Source: Pollenia angustigena
Taxonomy: Eukaryota; Arthropoda; Insecta; Diptera; Polleniidae
DNA length: 64,000 nt
Direction of reading: 5' to 3'
NCBI GenBank assembly: GCA_930367215.1
Contig: OV884059.1
Span: forward strand, 71,829,393-71,893,392
Made by a program: the position numbers and the translations under genes. Below are positions 1 to 11,330 of the stretch, in pieces. The notes under the pieces were generated by a model. It made no database searches. It saw nothing but the letters and a program-made list of their open reading frames with translations, and had not been told where the DNA came from. Position 1 is the first letter of the stretch, and each line of letters starts with the position of its first letter.

Positions 1-326
1 TATGTTTGGTGTAAAAAGTTTCTCGTTCATACGGTAGTCATCCTCAAAACTCCGAATACAATACAAAATTTATTACAAAAAATTGTTAACATGGAGGTTA
101 CAGCGTAATGGCATGCGGGGGAGATATAAAACCAAACAAATTTAAATTATTTAAACAAATTCTTACAAAATATTTCTTTAAAAACAGGATTTTAGTTCAG
201 AATAAGCATTTACACAATCGGTTGAAAGTCTATTTTTAATTTTAATCAAAAAGATGTCAATGAGAAAACACGTTCTCTTTCTACAGATGTTTGCCTTAAT
301 AGTCAACAGAATATTATATATGATCT
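1..326. other. AT-rich stretch, no gene seen
   Basis: There is no ORF with recognisable similarity. A 97-codon reading frame on the minus strand (178-471) is low-complexity and overlaps a repeat arm, so I do not regard it as a gene. Confidence 0.6.
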
Positions 327-1442
327 GTAGCCCGTTTCTGTATTTCTCACATCGTAAAACTTTTCGCATGAAACGTGTGAATTGCAACAAAAATAGTGTG
401 AAATGAAACAAAAAATGGTTTTTCTCACACAGGTGTTTCTGTATCTTTTCTTTGCGAGAATTATCTGTCATTTAAATAATTTTCCAGCAATTATTGGAAG
501 GATGCGAGAAAAAGTGTTTCTATAACAATATTTTGCGAAAAGTTTTTTTCAAGAACTGTCAAAATAAGTCACATTTGAAATTGGTAGCGAGAAAAACAAA
601 ATGTAGATAATTTGAATTTAAAATATGTTGTATACTATTTTTTTTAAATAAATAAAAAAATAGAAGGAATATAAATGATGAATGCATAATTTATATGATG
701 AAAATAAACAAAAAAAAACAATTGTTATATTTTGTTATTTTAAATTTTTTTTTAGCTATTTCTTGTTTTGGTTTTAATCAGTGCTGCCAGATAAATATGT
801 GTCAAAATCGTCAATTTCCTGAGAAAAAAATAAAAAAAGATCGTCTTTTTTGTTTTAAAAATCGTGCAATTTAAAATCAATTTTAAACAAATTTGTTTCG
901 ACTTTTATTAAAAAATAATCAAACAAAAACATATTAAAGTTCATGGGTATTTAATAATTTCATTAAATTTATATTTATTTTGTTAAGCTGGGGGATTATT
1001 TTTTAAAAAATTATTTATTTTCTTTAATCCGATAAAAATTTAAAATTTAAAAATCAGCTTTGATGACAGTATTATAAATATTCTGGGTTTTTATGGAATT
1101 GATAGTGACAACGTTGTTTTATATTTATATCGTATGTAGTCCGAAATAGTATATTATTGAAATTTAACTATATCGGTTTACAAATGGCTGAGATATAAAT
1201 CTTTAATTTACCTATTCCTATACATAATCGTTTTCTTTTTTACCTGAAAAAGAATACCTGGTAGTTAAAATTAAAAAAATCGGTTCATAAATAAACGGGT
1301 TAAAGACCCAGTAAAATCTTCGCCTACAAAATAATATGTTAAGTAATCAGAAACACATAAAAGCACTATACCCAATTCTACTGAAAAACTAATGAATTTT
1401 ACAAGGCTTGTGCCAAAATAAACAAATTCAAAAGTAATAGTA

Positions 1443-1942
1443 TGTTCACATTTGGGTTTTTAAACGCGTTTAAGCAAAATGTTGATTTAGCTAATCAAAG
1501 CCGTTCACATTACATTTGAGATGATTAAGATGACAGATGATTAAGAAAAAACACACACACAAGCACACAAAAAAACAACAAACAAATTTAAATTTCTTTA
1601 AAGTATTAAAAATGGATAAAAACACTTTTATAAAATTATCAGAAGATTATTTTAATCAATTTAATGATGAAATTGTGAAAATTTATGAATTATTTAAGGA
1701 AAAAAAAAATAAAAATATTAAGCAGACATCTTGGCCGGTTGTACACAATCGAGCGATTCTACATTATTAGGGTATGTTCAGTGGATTCTATGTGGTTTAT
1801 GAAGTGATTTAGTTGTAATCATGTCGATTTGAAGTGATTAACAAATCACTTCAATGTATGGGTAATCATCTCGATTTTGAAGTGATTAGAGCTTAATCAC
1901 GTTCGAACTGCTTAAACGCGTTTAAGAAGCCAAATGTGAACA
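1443..1942. mobile_element. 500-bp MITE with TA duplication, copy 1
   Basis: The termini are TGTTCACATTTGG and its inverted complement, with a shared inner block TTAAACGCGTTTAAGCA giving inverted repeats of about 36 bp. The element is bounded by TA on both sides (1441-1442 and 1943-1944). The right part carries several GAAGTGATT/AATCACTTC motifs in both orientations. A second copy lies at 28046-28528. The TA target fits Tc1/mariner or the TA-using Harbinger (ISL2EU) branch; the sequence does not decide which. Confidence 0.8.
1612..1770 (+). other. Small ORF carried by the MITE (copy 1)
   Basis: A reading frame of about 52 codons starts MDKNTFIKLSE and contains EIVKIYELFKE. It matches the same-position frame in the other MITE copy (28199-28357) with only a few substitutions and one codon-sized indel. 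An in-frame upstream ATG at 1537 adds a low-complexity Lys/His-rich lead. I do not recognise the family. It could be a leftover 5' exon of the autonomous partner (a helical DNA-binding segment is imaginable), or chance conservation because the whole MITE is young. Confidence 0.3.
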
Positions 1943-2858
1943 TACTATAAGTCATTTTTTAAATCTAAATACATCCAGAAAAAAGTAGTTATCAAAGTTC
2001 TTATGGGAGAAAGCTACTATCCATTTTGAAAAAGTTTTTACTGGGAGACAAACAAATTTCTTTCTTGCCGGAATAATGGTTTTGGCACAAAAGTGTACAT
2101 ATAAGATAAGAATATCAAATATCAATCATATTTTGTATATGTATATAAGAAGTATTAAATGTTCAAAATAAGCCAAGTCGATCTATTACTTTCCCTCGAA
2201 ATTTTATTAGATATCTTTTTTTCTAATAAACAAACATATAATAGTGTAAAACGCAACGCAACGCCAACAATTTCATTAAAAGCAAAAACAAAATCAAAAA
2301 TATTTTATAAATTTGTTGTTGCTTTCAACAGACATTCATATTGTTTTTTTTTTCAATTTTCAACGCCACAAAATAGAAGTTTTTGAAATTTAAAAGTTCA
2401 AGATGAATTTCTATAGAAAGTAACAACAAAATTATAAAATATTTTTGATTTTTTTTTTTGCTTTCGTCACATTTTTAGAAAAAATCATCAAAACGTCACT
2501 TTGTTAATATCGGAACAAAAAATCGTCAAGATGACGATAACTCGTTTAATCGGGCAGCCCTGTTTTTATTATATTTATTTCTTTTGTTGACGTTTCGCTT
2601 TTATTTGACACTTAATTACTGGAAATATTCCAGTATAAACAGAATTTGTTGTGTCTGTTTTCGCATTCAAATACAGAAACACTTTTATCTCATAAATCAA
2701 GAAACGATGGAATTTTTTGTTTCACACTTCATGTAAGAAATTTTACGATGCGAGAAATACAGAAACGAGCTACTGGACACTTTCAGATTTCTCACCACTT
2801 CATTCAAAAACTTGTCATTCTTTTTTTGAAGAAAGTTATTTTTTGTTTTTATTTAAAA

Positions 2859-3241
2859 TTTTTGATATTTTAATCAGGCTCAAGTTCATTGAATTTAATT
2901 TTCATTTAATTATTTTTATGAAAAAAGGAATTGTACAACATGAAATGAATAAAAAATTGATTGATAATTTTTTCATTCTTGACCGAGCTGGGAATCGAAC
3001 CCAGGTTTTCACGGACAGGTTGCTCTTACATGTTTCAATTGCAACCACACAATCTCTTGAGAGGTGTTTAACGTTTAACACTCAACGCCATTGACCACGG
3101 CTGGCAGTCAATAGGGTTTTATTCCCAGCTCAGTCAAGAATGAAAAATTATCAAAAAATTTGCATGCATTTCATGTTGTAAAATTCCTTTCTCTATAAAA
3201 TTAAATTCAATGAACTTTAGCCTGATTAAAATTTCAAAATT
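2859..3241. mobile_element. Foldback element with tRNA-like core, copy 1
   Basis: Two inverted arms (about 2859-2996 and 3121-3241) pair over roughly 120 bp, sharing AATCAGGCT at the outside and a CCCAGCTC-GTCAAGAATG block at the inside. The central loop of about 120 bp is tRNA-like on the minus strand. Related copies are at 9094-9294 (complete, shorter) and 4697-4755 (one arm only). No coding capacity is seen. Confidence 0.75.
2982..3112 (-). repeat. tRNA-like pol III promoter core in the foldback
   Basis: On the minus strand, GGTTCGATTCC (near 2991-3002) matches the RNA polymerase III B-box exactly. About 90 bases upstream, GTGGTCAATGG resembles a leader-type A-box, and the flanking CTGGG/CCCAG can form a T stem. 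The arrangement resembles the head of a Ser/Leu-type tRNA-derived SINE. No full cloverleaf is formed, so it is not a tRNA gene. Confidence 0.45.
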
Positions 3242-3629
3242 TAGAATAAAACCATTAGCAGTTCTTCAAAATAACCATAATACTAATTATTGAAAAGCGT
3301 TTTCTTAACTTAACACTTTTGTCATCATCTCTTACGGAATCTTCAAAAAATATCATACAATTTTTGAAGATTTTTTTTCCGAAAAATTTACAGGATCCCG
3401 GGACTTTTGTATAATCCCGTATGAAAAACACTTATTATGATTTTATTAACCAAAATACATCATAATTAAATTCAAATTCGATTTTTAAGTTTAGTCGCTT
3501 ACACTGAAAAGAAAAATTAGTCCGTTCCTACTTAAATCAAGCCGAAGCGGTGTCAGTAGTAAGGTAAGTACGGATTTACTTAAATCAAGTAATGAATGCT
3601 TGATACAAGTACGGATTATTTAAGTAGTA

Positions 3630-4557
3630 CACTGAAAGAAAAATGCTTCATATATTTAATGAATCATTTTCATAAAAACGTTTTCCTTGGGTAAATGAAA
3701 ATTTTCATTGTCTAAATGGAATTTCATAGGTTTGATGAAGTATTTTCGTTAAAATCGCTTCATTAGATTTCGTAATTACGTTAAAAATTTTCATTGGATA
3801 TATGAAAACTTAAGTTTGACCAAGTAAAACAAAAAATTTTAATTGGGAACACAAAAAAAACAATAAACAAACATAACTATATTCATAACTTAATACAAAA
3901 TTATAGTTTCATTAAAAAAATGTTTAATTGTTATTTAAAAAATGTAAGATTTAATAATTTCATACATCTAATGTTACATGTATGCCATTAAATTTATGAA
4001 ATCAAAAATTTTTTTTATAAAAGCAACATATTTCAATAATTGCCTTAATAAATTAAAATTTTCATTATGACAATAAAAATGTCAAAACAAACAACTTTCA
4101 ATAAAAACTTTCAATCCACTTTCAATCAACGTTGTTATTGTTATTATGGACAATTTAATCTCATATTTACGCCCTTAATTGAGAAAAAAACATAGTTTTT
4201 TTATACAAAAACTACACTGCCCCGGTAGACTAGCTGGTAGTGAGCTAGTCTATCAGCACCGAGGTTGCATGTTCGAATCCCGCCAGAGACAGAAAAAAAA
4301 ATAAAAAATAAAATAAAATAAGAAAAAAGAAAAAAAAAATAATTAAAAAAAATATAAAAAAAAAAAAAATTTTACTTTATTGAAAGTATTCATCCAATGA
4401 ATAATATTCATGGATCTAATGTAATGTTTCATTAAGTCCTTTTAATGAAACAGGTTTCATTGATCCAACGAAGCGCTGCATAGGTTCCTTTATAATGCAA
4501 TTTTTCATGCGATTAATGTCAAAATTCGTTAGTATTGCGAAGAAAATTCTTTCAGTG
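3630..4557 (+). mobile_element. CACTGAAAG terminal-inverted-repeat element, copy A
   Basis: The termini are CACTGAAAGAAAA and the inverted form TTCTTTCAGTG, flanked by TA on both sides. The 928-bp element is noncoding and rich in TGAAAATTTTCATT-type motifs at both ends. Copy B (6525-7423) is an almost identical copy in opposite orientation and copy C starts at 63843. It sits inside a diverged sequence whose own start, ACACTGAAAAGAAAAATTAG near 3500, looks like an older relative. The superfamily is uncertain: TA target, CACTG end. Confidence 0.85.
4217..4369 (+). mobile_element. tRNA-derived SINE-like insert with A-rich tail (in copy A)
   Basis: A 76-base tRNA-like head begins CTGCCCCGGTAGACTAGC. 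It contains an A-box-like TAGCTGGTAG and a B-box-like GTTCGAATCC, and ends GAGACAG, which can pair partly with its 5' end (5 of 7). It is followed by about 75 bases of A-rich tail. The head-plus-A-tail layout is that of a short tRNA SINE. The same insert is in copy B, so it was present before those copies spread. A freestanding relative lies at 11204-11330. Confidence 0.6.
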
Positions 4558-5644
4558 TACTTTAAATAATCGAAAAATGGTATTAATTCAAAAAATATTA
4601 TTATCTTTATTCGGCCTTTAAATTTCCAATCCTATATTAATAAACAAGCGAGCCCACAATTGATTTTTTAATAAATTTTATTCTTTGTTATTTTTCTATT
4701 TTTAATCAGGCTTAAGTTCATCAAATTTTATTTTTCATTCAATTATTTTAATGTTATTTCTTTTTTGATTTTGCAATATTTCCCCATCCTTTGGATGGTA
4801 TCTTCAGGAATAATAAAAGACGAGTTACAATATTAAAACACACAGCGACTAGTAGCGTTCACATGTAAAATTGCACTCAAAAATCTTCAAAAATTTCTAA
4901 GTTTGTTTAAATCGCAAGTTCATACGTGACACATTTGTTAAAATCCCCCCCCCTTTTTTACAAAAAACTCAGAATTATAAGTCACCAGCAGCATGCCCGA
5001 TATGGTTTTCGTAATCATTCTATCTACTTTGATGAACACCAATACCCCGGTTTACGTCGCTTCGGTTTGCGTCGTTTTCGAAGTTGCTTTTTATTAAAAT
5101 TTCTGTGATTTCGAAGTTGCGTCGTTTTTGTTTCACTTTGGGTCACATGGCTTCGAAGTTAATATAAAAATGTTCGTACAAAGCTTTAACAGAAAAGGTG
5201 ATTTCCCGTTTAAGTCTCATGCAAATATGTATATGAAAGTTGTTTGCTGATTGCAACTATGTTTCAAACAACATTTACAGAAACGAGTCAAAAAAAGCAA
5301 ATAAGCTTAGAGCAAAAACTCGGCATTTTGGCGAGTTCTAAGAGAAGTATCAAATGAAAAAAATAAAGCCTCATGGATTGAAGATCAAAATCAGCGATGA
5401 ATGCCCTTAAAATAAATAGTTGTTGAAAAGAGAGCTTTAACTTTATTTGAAGATCTACAATAAAATTATCCGTTATAAAGTCTATCAAATCAAAATTTAT
5501 TTTTTCAGTTAAAGTTATGAATCTCGGAACCAATTAAACGAAAATCAATACAAATGTATGAGAAATTGTACTTCGTTTTGCGTCGAGTATTTTCGGTCCA
5601 GGGTTTTGGTCTATTTAACTAACTAATTTAAACAAATAGAATTT

Positions 5645-5681
<37 letters not shown>

Positions 5682-6524
5682 TTAAAAAAAAAGGAAAAAA
5701 AATTAATTTTTATGGCGACTTAGTTATGTCAAGTCGTCGGTTTTGGCTTTTAATTGTATCTGGTAACTTTATATGGTGGGCATAGAGCTGAAGCGAACCA
5801 AGTCGAAAAAGACAATTCGAAAATATTTTGGGGTTGAGTAAGTGAACTGCCATTAATTTCTGGAGCCATTGACTTTCGCAACAGTTTGGAAATATGTATA
5901 TGGGCACTTCCAAGATTGTAAACGGGACATTCGCACACATTTATATTGACAAAACTGTAAAAAACATACGAAGATCGTATTAATAATACAACCTGATTTT
6001 AATTTTTTAAATTAATGATTCTTTTAACTCTCAATTAGCTCTTTAATTTCCGCAAATGAAATTTTTCGCTTACTGTCGTGGTTTCCGAGATAATTGCAAA
6101 AAACCAGTGATTGTAAAAGGGACAAAAAACGGAAGTGGGTTTTAAGCGGTAACCGTTTAAACAGTGATTTCTGCGAAACCTGAAACAATATTTTATTGGG
6201 ATTAATTTTAAAATGTTGCGTACTAATGTGCCCTAAAAATGGTTTCGATTTCAAAATAAAATATGAGTTACATTTTTTAAATAAATTGTTAAAGAAATTG
6301 TAAACGGGACAATTTTTCCACCATGATTTAAAATTTTTTTATGTTGCTATTTATAATCCTTTATAGTAGAAACTTAATAAAAAATATTTTTCAGATCATA
6401 AATATGCCTTAGATTAGAGTATTGTTGTTCCAAATGCATATTTTCTAATGTACACAAGTATGTGCTAAAAGTTGTAGTACTTCGTTTACCATTTATCTTT
6501 TTTTTTCGAATCAATTAATTTATA
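4558..6524. other. AT-rich spacer with repeat scraps, no gene seen
   Basis: Contents are one arm of the tRNA-core foldback family (about 4697-4755), short direct repeats TTCGAAGTTGC around 5085-5160, a run of more than 30 T (about 5648-5680), and three scattered copies of ATTGTAAACGGGACA or close variants (5918, 6110, 6298). No reading frame with family similarity was found on either strand. Confidence 0.5.
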
Positions 6525-7423
6525 CACTGAAAGAATTTTCTTCGCAATACTAACGAATTTTGACATTAATCCCATGAAAAATTGCATTATAAAGGAACCT
6601 ATGCAGCGCTTCGTTGGATCAATGAAACCTGTTTCATTAAAAGGACTTAATGAAACATTACATTAGATCCATGAATATTATTCATTGGATGAATACTTTC
6701 AATAAAGTAAATTTTTTTTTTTTATATTTTTTTTAATTATTTTTTTTTTCTTTTTTCTAATTTTATTTTACTTTATTTTATTTTTTATTTTTTTTTCTGT
6801 CTCTGGCGGGATTCGAACATGCAACCTCGGTGCTGATAGACTAGCTCACTACCAGCTAGTCTACCGGGGCAGTGTAGTTTTTGTATACAAAAACTATGTT
6901 TTTTTCTCCATAATAACAATAACAACGTTGATTGAAAGTGGATTGAAAGTTTTTGTTTCATTACTATAATGACATTTTTATTGTCATAATGAAAATTTAA
7001 ATTTATGAAGGCAATTATTAAAATATGTTGCTTTTATAAAAAAATTTTTTGATTTCATAAATTTAATGGCATACATGTAACATTAGATGTATGAAATTAT
7101 TAAATCTTACATTTTTTAAATAACAATTAAACATTTTTTTAATGAAACTATAATTTTGTATTAAGTTATGAATATAGTTATGTTTGTTTATTGTTTTTTT
7201 GTGTTCCCAATTAAAATTTTTTGTTTTACTTGGACAAACTTAAGTTTTCATATATCCAATGAAAATTTTTAACGTAATTACGAAATCTAATGAAGCGATT
7301 TTAACGAAAATACTTCATCAAACCTATGAAATTCCATTTAGACAATGAAAATTTTCATTTACCCAAGGAAAACTTTTTTATGAAAATGATTTATTAAATA
7401 TATGAAGCATTTTTCTTTCAGTG
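6525..7423 (-). mobile_element. CACTGAAAG terminal-inverted-repeat element, copy B
   Basis: This is a near-identical, inverted copy of 3630-4557, again flanked by TA (6523-6524, 7424-7425). The high similarity suggests recent movement or gene conversion. Copies A and B together form a 2 kb-spaced inverted repeat. Confidence 0.85.
6703..6873 (-). mobile_element. tRNA-derived SINE-like insert (in copy B)
   Basis: This is the minus-strand counterpart of the copy A insert. The tRNA-like head is at 6797-6873 with its B-box complement GGATTCGAAC at 6809-6818, followed on the minus strand by an A-rich tail. It occupies the same position in the host element as in copy A. Confidence 0.6.
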
Positions 7424-7626
7424 TACGCATATTGAAAAAATATAAGCAATTCTCTAAATAAATCTTAAAAAGAAAAAATTTTTTTTTCCATTTTTTGTGG
7501 TTGAAGTTTTTTTGGAAATAGCCATATATATTATATTTTCTGACTTGGTTCGATTTAGCTATGAGCCATCCATATGTATATACCATACAAAATCGAACAA
7601 TTTTCTTTGGATTCCGAAAAAACAAA

Positions 7627-7867
7627 TCGCTCCTTTATTGTGTTGCATATCTGGAAAAAAAATCAAAGTTGGCAAAATGCGATTTAAGTTTTCAAAATGT
7701 ACCTTTTTATACTGATTAAATCAAATATATTTTGCTATAACTTCGGTTCAGTTTGTGATTATAACACTGATTTTTACATATAGAGAAGGTATGAAGAAGC
7801 AGTTTTGCTAAAATGACTTAAAATTTTTGATTTTTTCAGATTTGACAATGTTGCAACAAAGGAGGGA
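7627..7867 (+). mobile_element. Short MITE, copy 1 (TCGCTCCTTTATTG ends)
   Basis: The start TCGCTCCTTTATTG and the end TTGCAACAAAGGAGGGA are imperfect inverted repeats. The whole stretch aligns with the reverse complement of 45771-46012, including AAAATGCGATT and GTTTTCAAAATG blocks. About 240 bp, noncoding. The second copy is flanked by TA. Confidence 0.6.
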
Positions 7868-8245
7868 AATGAGTGGAAGTTATCGGGGCTGATTTTTTTA
7901 AATTTCGGCTATTTAAAAGCATTATTGGACGTATGCCAAAAGCGTTTCAACTTGCCAGATTTAAGATTCTTAAGACTTAACAAGCAAATTCGGCTCGTTT
8001 TTTTTAAGAAACATTTGATAAAGTATAGTTTAAGGCAAGTATAAAATATTTGTTTTCGTAGAAATGTTGCCTGTAGCGCATTATGGTAATAAATTTGTTA
8101 ATATTTTAGCATAAAAAAATAAATAGATTTACTTACTGCTATATTTATTTTAAAAAAATATATGAAAATTAAGTATACGTACCTAAAAAGAAAAAAAAGA
8201 AAATTTATTAAATTTTATATGACACCAGTTTTAAGGAAATATTTT

Positions 8246-8842
8246 ATTTAAAACAAGCAAGAGTGCTATATTCGGCTATGCCGAATCTTATATACCCTTT
8301 ACCATGAAGAAATAAGAACAGAAAGTTATATAAATTCCGTTCTTTAAATATAAATAAATATATTTTGTACCACACCCACTTCTCCAACCCCGCCTACATT
8401 TCTTCGGATGTGTTGTATTGATAACCAAGATGCTGCTCATACCTAATTTGGAATCTTTGGCTCTTGGCATTCCCTAGATATACACAAAAATAAAAATCTT
8501 AAACATCAAAAGATTTATGGCTTAAATTGGAGGCAGTAGAGATTTTTTGCTCATATCTCTCCCATTTGTGGACCGATTAGGCTGAATTTTAATAGCAAAC
8601 AAATCCGGACTATATATGCATAATACATAAATATATATCAACCTAGTCCCTATCATATCTTGGGTCTTCGGAAAACCCATTTCAACGGACATAAGGACAG
8701 TCGGCTATCGTTAAATCAACTTCGCCCCTGATTAGGACCAATAATAGATATCTATACTTTAAAGAGACTAGAAATTACAAATGGAATGACAAACTTATAT
8801 TTACCTTTTTAACTTCGGTGAGGGGTATAATTAATGGGGAGT
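8246..8842 (+). mobile_element. mini-me/DINE-1-like repeat
   Basis: It begins with AGAGTGCTATATTCGGCTAT and an immediate hairpin (TTCGGC-TAT-GCCGAA), then TATATACCC. It ends with AATGACAAACTTATATT and a GGTATAA terminus. The interior carries a weak GGACATAAGGACAG proto-microsatellite followed by ATCGTTAAATCAACTTCG, the position of the GTCY tract in mini-me elements. Such repeats are non-autonomous and usually attributed to the Helitron/Helentron group. This belongs to a subfamily also seen at 23281, 35855, 36955, 47843 and 49588. Confidence 0.7.
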
Positions 8843-8870
8843 TTCGTTCAATTTACTAGAATATATTAAG

Positions 8871-9010
8871 GCTGGGTTTTTCAGTTAAACTAGGTTTAGT
8901 CAATCTGAAAACGGATTTGTGCCGCCATTACCAAGTTTGTAACAACATTTTGACGGTACAGCTTAGTTTTGCTTAAAATGTTGCTCTTTAATGAAATAAT
9001 ACAAAAAAAA
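8871..9010. repeat. Fragment of a repeat also at 20907-21308
   Basis: The segment with GGGTTTTTCAG, AAACTAGGTTTA and ATTACCAAGTTTGTAA matches the reverse complement of 21000-21310. It lacks the 180-bp MITE found there, so it serves as an empty-site control. Its full boundaries are unclear. Confidence 0.5.
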
Positions 9011-9093
9011 AATTCAATTTAGCCGGAAAAGTTTCAGACTACCTTAAATTTTCGAATTATAATTGTGATTTTTAGTTGAACTGTTAATTTCTA

Positions 9094-9294
9094 ATTTTTG
9101 ATATTTTTAGACAGGCTTGAGTTTATCAAATTTAATTTTCGGTAAATTATTTTTACTGAAGGAAGGAAATTCAACCCAGGTTCGAGCCCCAGCTCAACCA
9201 AGAAAATTATCAATGAATTTTAATAAAATTTCATGTTGCAAAAATTTGAAAATTAATTTGATGAACTCAAGCCTGACTAAAAATATCAAAAATT
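9094..9294. mobile_element. Foldback element with tRNA-like core, copy 2
   Basis: A shorter relative of 2859-3241. The outer arms share AATTTTTGATATTTTTAG, CAGGCTTGAGTT and AAATTAATTTTC inverted. The centre holds GGTTCGAGCCCCAGCTCAA, the same B-box-like motif now in plus orientation, with a loop of only a few tens of bases. No coding capacity. Confidence 0.7.
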
Positions 9295-10540
9295 ATTTTC
9301 TTATTGCTTTTTAATTGTTTTCCTCAAAATCAAAAATGTTTTGTGCACGATTTTACATCTTTGTTTGATACGTATGGATCTCGGACATGGCACAATTTTG
9401 GAACCTATAGACCCCATGATATGTCTATAGCTCCAATATTCATAACTTTTACTCGAATAAAAGTCCTTTGTTAGAGCCTGGATTGTTATTTTTATGGGAC
9501 TAGTCGTTTACAGAATTCAGAAACATTTCCATTTTTTTCAAAATCGCCCACTGTGTGCCGTTTACGATAACAAAAAAAATATCAATATGACTTATGATCA
9601 AATCGAACACCTTATATGTATATTTGACGATATCATCAGTTAAATTTTTTTTTTTTTTTTTTTTTTTTTTCAAAATGTCGCTGACTATCAGTTCGCGAAA
9701 TAGGGTCGAAATATTTTTGTATTATAGTTAAACATAAATAAATTTTTATTTACATATGAACTTTGATCATATCGCAAGAATTCGCATTTGCAAAAATTTT
9801 ATTATTTGCTTTCGTATTCCCTAAACACACATTCGCAACACCCCTAGTTAACAGACATCTATTTCGTTTTGTTATGGAAATTATCTTTAAACATTTAACT
9901 ACAAATTTTTAAAATCCATTTAACAAAATACCGACATTCGGCATCTGTTAGCAGTACATATTTTCAAATAATCAATAAATATGGAATTCGTGAAATTCTC
10001 TATCTTTCAGGTGGTTTTACTCGTATTTTCCATATCTTTGAATAAAGTCTAATATTTTCTTCAAATGAGGTTTCAGTTCTATTTATTGTACAAATTAATT
10101 TGGTTTAGCAAAAAGTATCTAGATACAATTTATGCGAAGATGTTTTACACACAACAATGGATTCAGTGAGTCGTATTGTTTTCTCCTTCTGGCGTATTTA
10201 TTTATTTATTTTTTTTTTTTTTTTCTTAAATTGTTATTCCGCTGTTATATATTGACTATAAATTTATTCATTTCCGGTACAAAAGAAATATATAAGTGTG
10301 CTGAATTTAATAAATATGTATATATTTTTTCTAGATGTTTTAATTGCCGGTTCAACAACATGAGAACGTTGTATGAATTGCTAACGGCGTTGATTCCTAA
10401 TTAATGAATATTGGTTGAACACATTTTTTGCAGGAAATTATTTAACAAATTGAAATGCAAGAACATATTGGATGTATAAATAAGTTTTTGTCGTTTGTCA
10501 ACAGACAATTTATTTCTGCGACAAGACATCTGGCAACAAT
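9295..10540. other. AT-rich spacer, no gene seen
   Basis: Only homopolymer T tracts (about 9643-9670 and 10207-10224) and unassigned unique sequence are seen. The 90-codon frame at 10132-10404 is low-complexity Phe/Ile-rich sequence. Confidence 0.5.
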
Positions 10541-10548
10541 ATTCAGAG

Positions 10549-11070
10549 CAGTGTTCGAAAATAAACAGTACATTATTTAACGTTCGGCTCACACACCCAG
10601 GAACGATATCTATTTTTTAGTGATTGTGTAGACATACACAACCCTTAATACCGTTCGTAACTATTTTCAAGAAAGAATATAATGTTCGGTTCTTCGTTAA
10701 AAAACAGAACAATTGTAGTGATACTGTAGACAAACATTATATTTTAATGTTCTATAATGTTTTTTTCGTGTGTGTATTTTGTTTTTGTAAAAATGTTTTT
10801 TTACCAGCCAAAAGCGACGAACATTAACGAGCCGAACCGAACACATTGAAGTTTGTGGATTTTCAAAAAAGACCGAACGGAATTAAATGTTCACATCTTT
10901 TGTTGAGTTTGATAAAAACAGTAATATTTTTTCGTTCGAAAGATGACTAACAGGGAAACGTTATTTTTTTTAATGATTTTCTACACAAACACTATTAGCG
11001 TTTGTGTTTTCCACAAATCTACCGAACCGAACATTAAGAAACGATATTTAGTGTTTATTTTCGAACACTG
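10549..11070 (+). mobile_element. hAT MITE, TGTTCG family copy 1
   Basis: The termini are CAGTGTTCGAAAATAAACA and its near-perfect inverted complement. They are flanked by an exact 8-bp duplication ATTCAGAG (10541-10548 and 11071-11078). Multiple subterminal GTTCGG/CCGAAC motifs occur at both ends. It is noncoding. Copies are at 14855 (broken) and 54530-55183. Confidence 0.93.
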
Positions 11071-11203
11071 ATTCAGAGTATAACTTCTTTGTACTACCAA
11101 TATGTATACATTAAAAGCAAAGTAAGTGTTTAAGCAGAATGAAACATTCAACTTCGGGCAAAAATCCTTAAGCCAACAAATAAAACGGCGTTATTAACTT
11201 CAA

Positions 11204-11330
11204 GAGTGCCCCGGTAGGCTAGCTGGTAGTGCGCTATCAGTGCCAGGGTTGCGGGTTCGATTCCCGCCAAAGACTCTGGTCAACTGCAGACAAGCGTAGA
11301 TTAGTTCGCGTGATTAGTTTAGGGAGAAAA
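11204..11330 (+). mobile_element. tRNA-derived SINE-like element
   Basis: The head GAGTGCCCCGGTAGGCTAGC is followed by an A-box-like TAGCTGGTAG and an exact B-box GGTTCGATTCC (11254-11264), with a 5-bp T stem GCGGG/CCCGC around a 7-base loop. The tRNA-unrelated tail continues to an A-rich end near 11330. The acceptor stem does not close, so it is not a functional tRNA. It resembles the inserts at 4217 and 6797. Confidence 0.6.

Larger units (their letters stand above)
779..2562. mobile_element. hAT-type non-autonomous element
   Basis: The ends are CAGTGCTGCC and, inverted, CAGGGCTGCC, the CAG-type terminus usual for hAT elements. Just inside both ends are repeated ATCGTCA/GTCAAAATCGTC-like motifs, as expected for subterminal transposase-binding repeats. 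The flanking 8-mers GTTTTAAT and TTTTTATT match at 6 of 8 positions, consistent with an aged 8-bp duplication. No transposase remnant was recognised. A TA-flanked MITE lies inside. Confidence 0.6.
327..2773. mobile_element. Outer terminal-inverted-repeat element interrupted by a hAT
   Basis: The left end (GTAGCCCGTTTCTGTATTTC) is repeated inverted at the right end, where the plus strand reads GAAATACAGAAACGAGCTAC. Similarity continues inward on both sides through TTTTGTTTCA-like and CAGAAACAC-like blocks (to about 455 on the left, from about 2655 on the right). The interior is largely a hAT element. The superfamily is not assigned because no clear target-site duplication is visible. It could instead be two inverted copies of one repeat. 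Confidence 0.45.

Noticed and set aside
11204..11279. Possible tRNA gene
   Set aside because: B-box and T arm are perfect but the acceptor stem does not close and the anticodon arm is poor; better explained as a SINE head.
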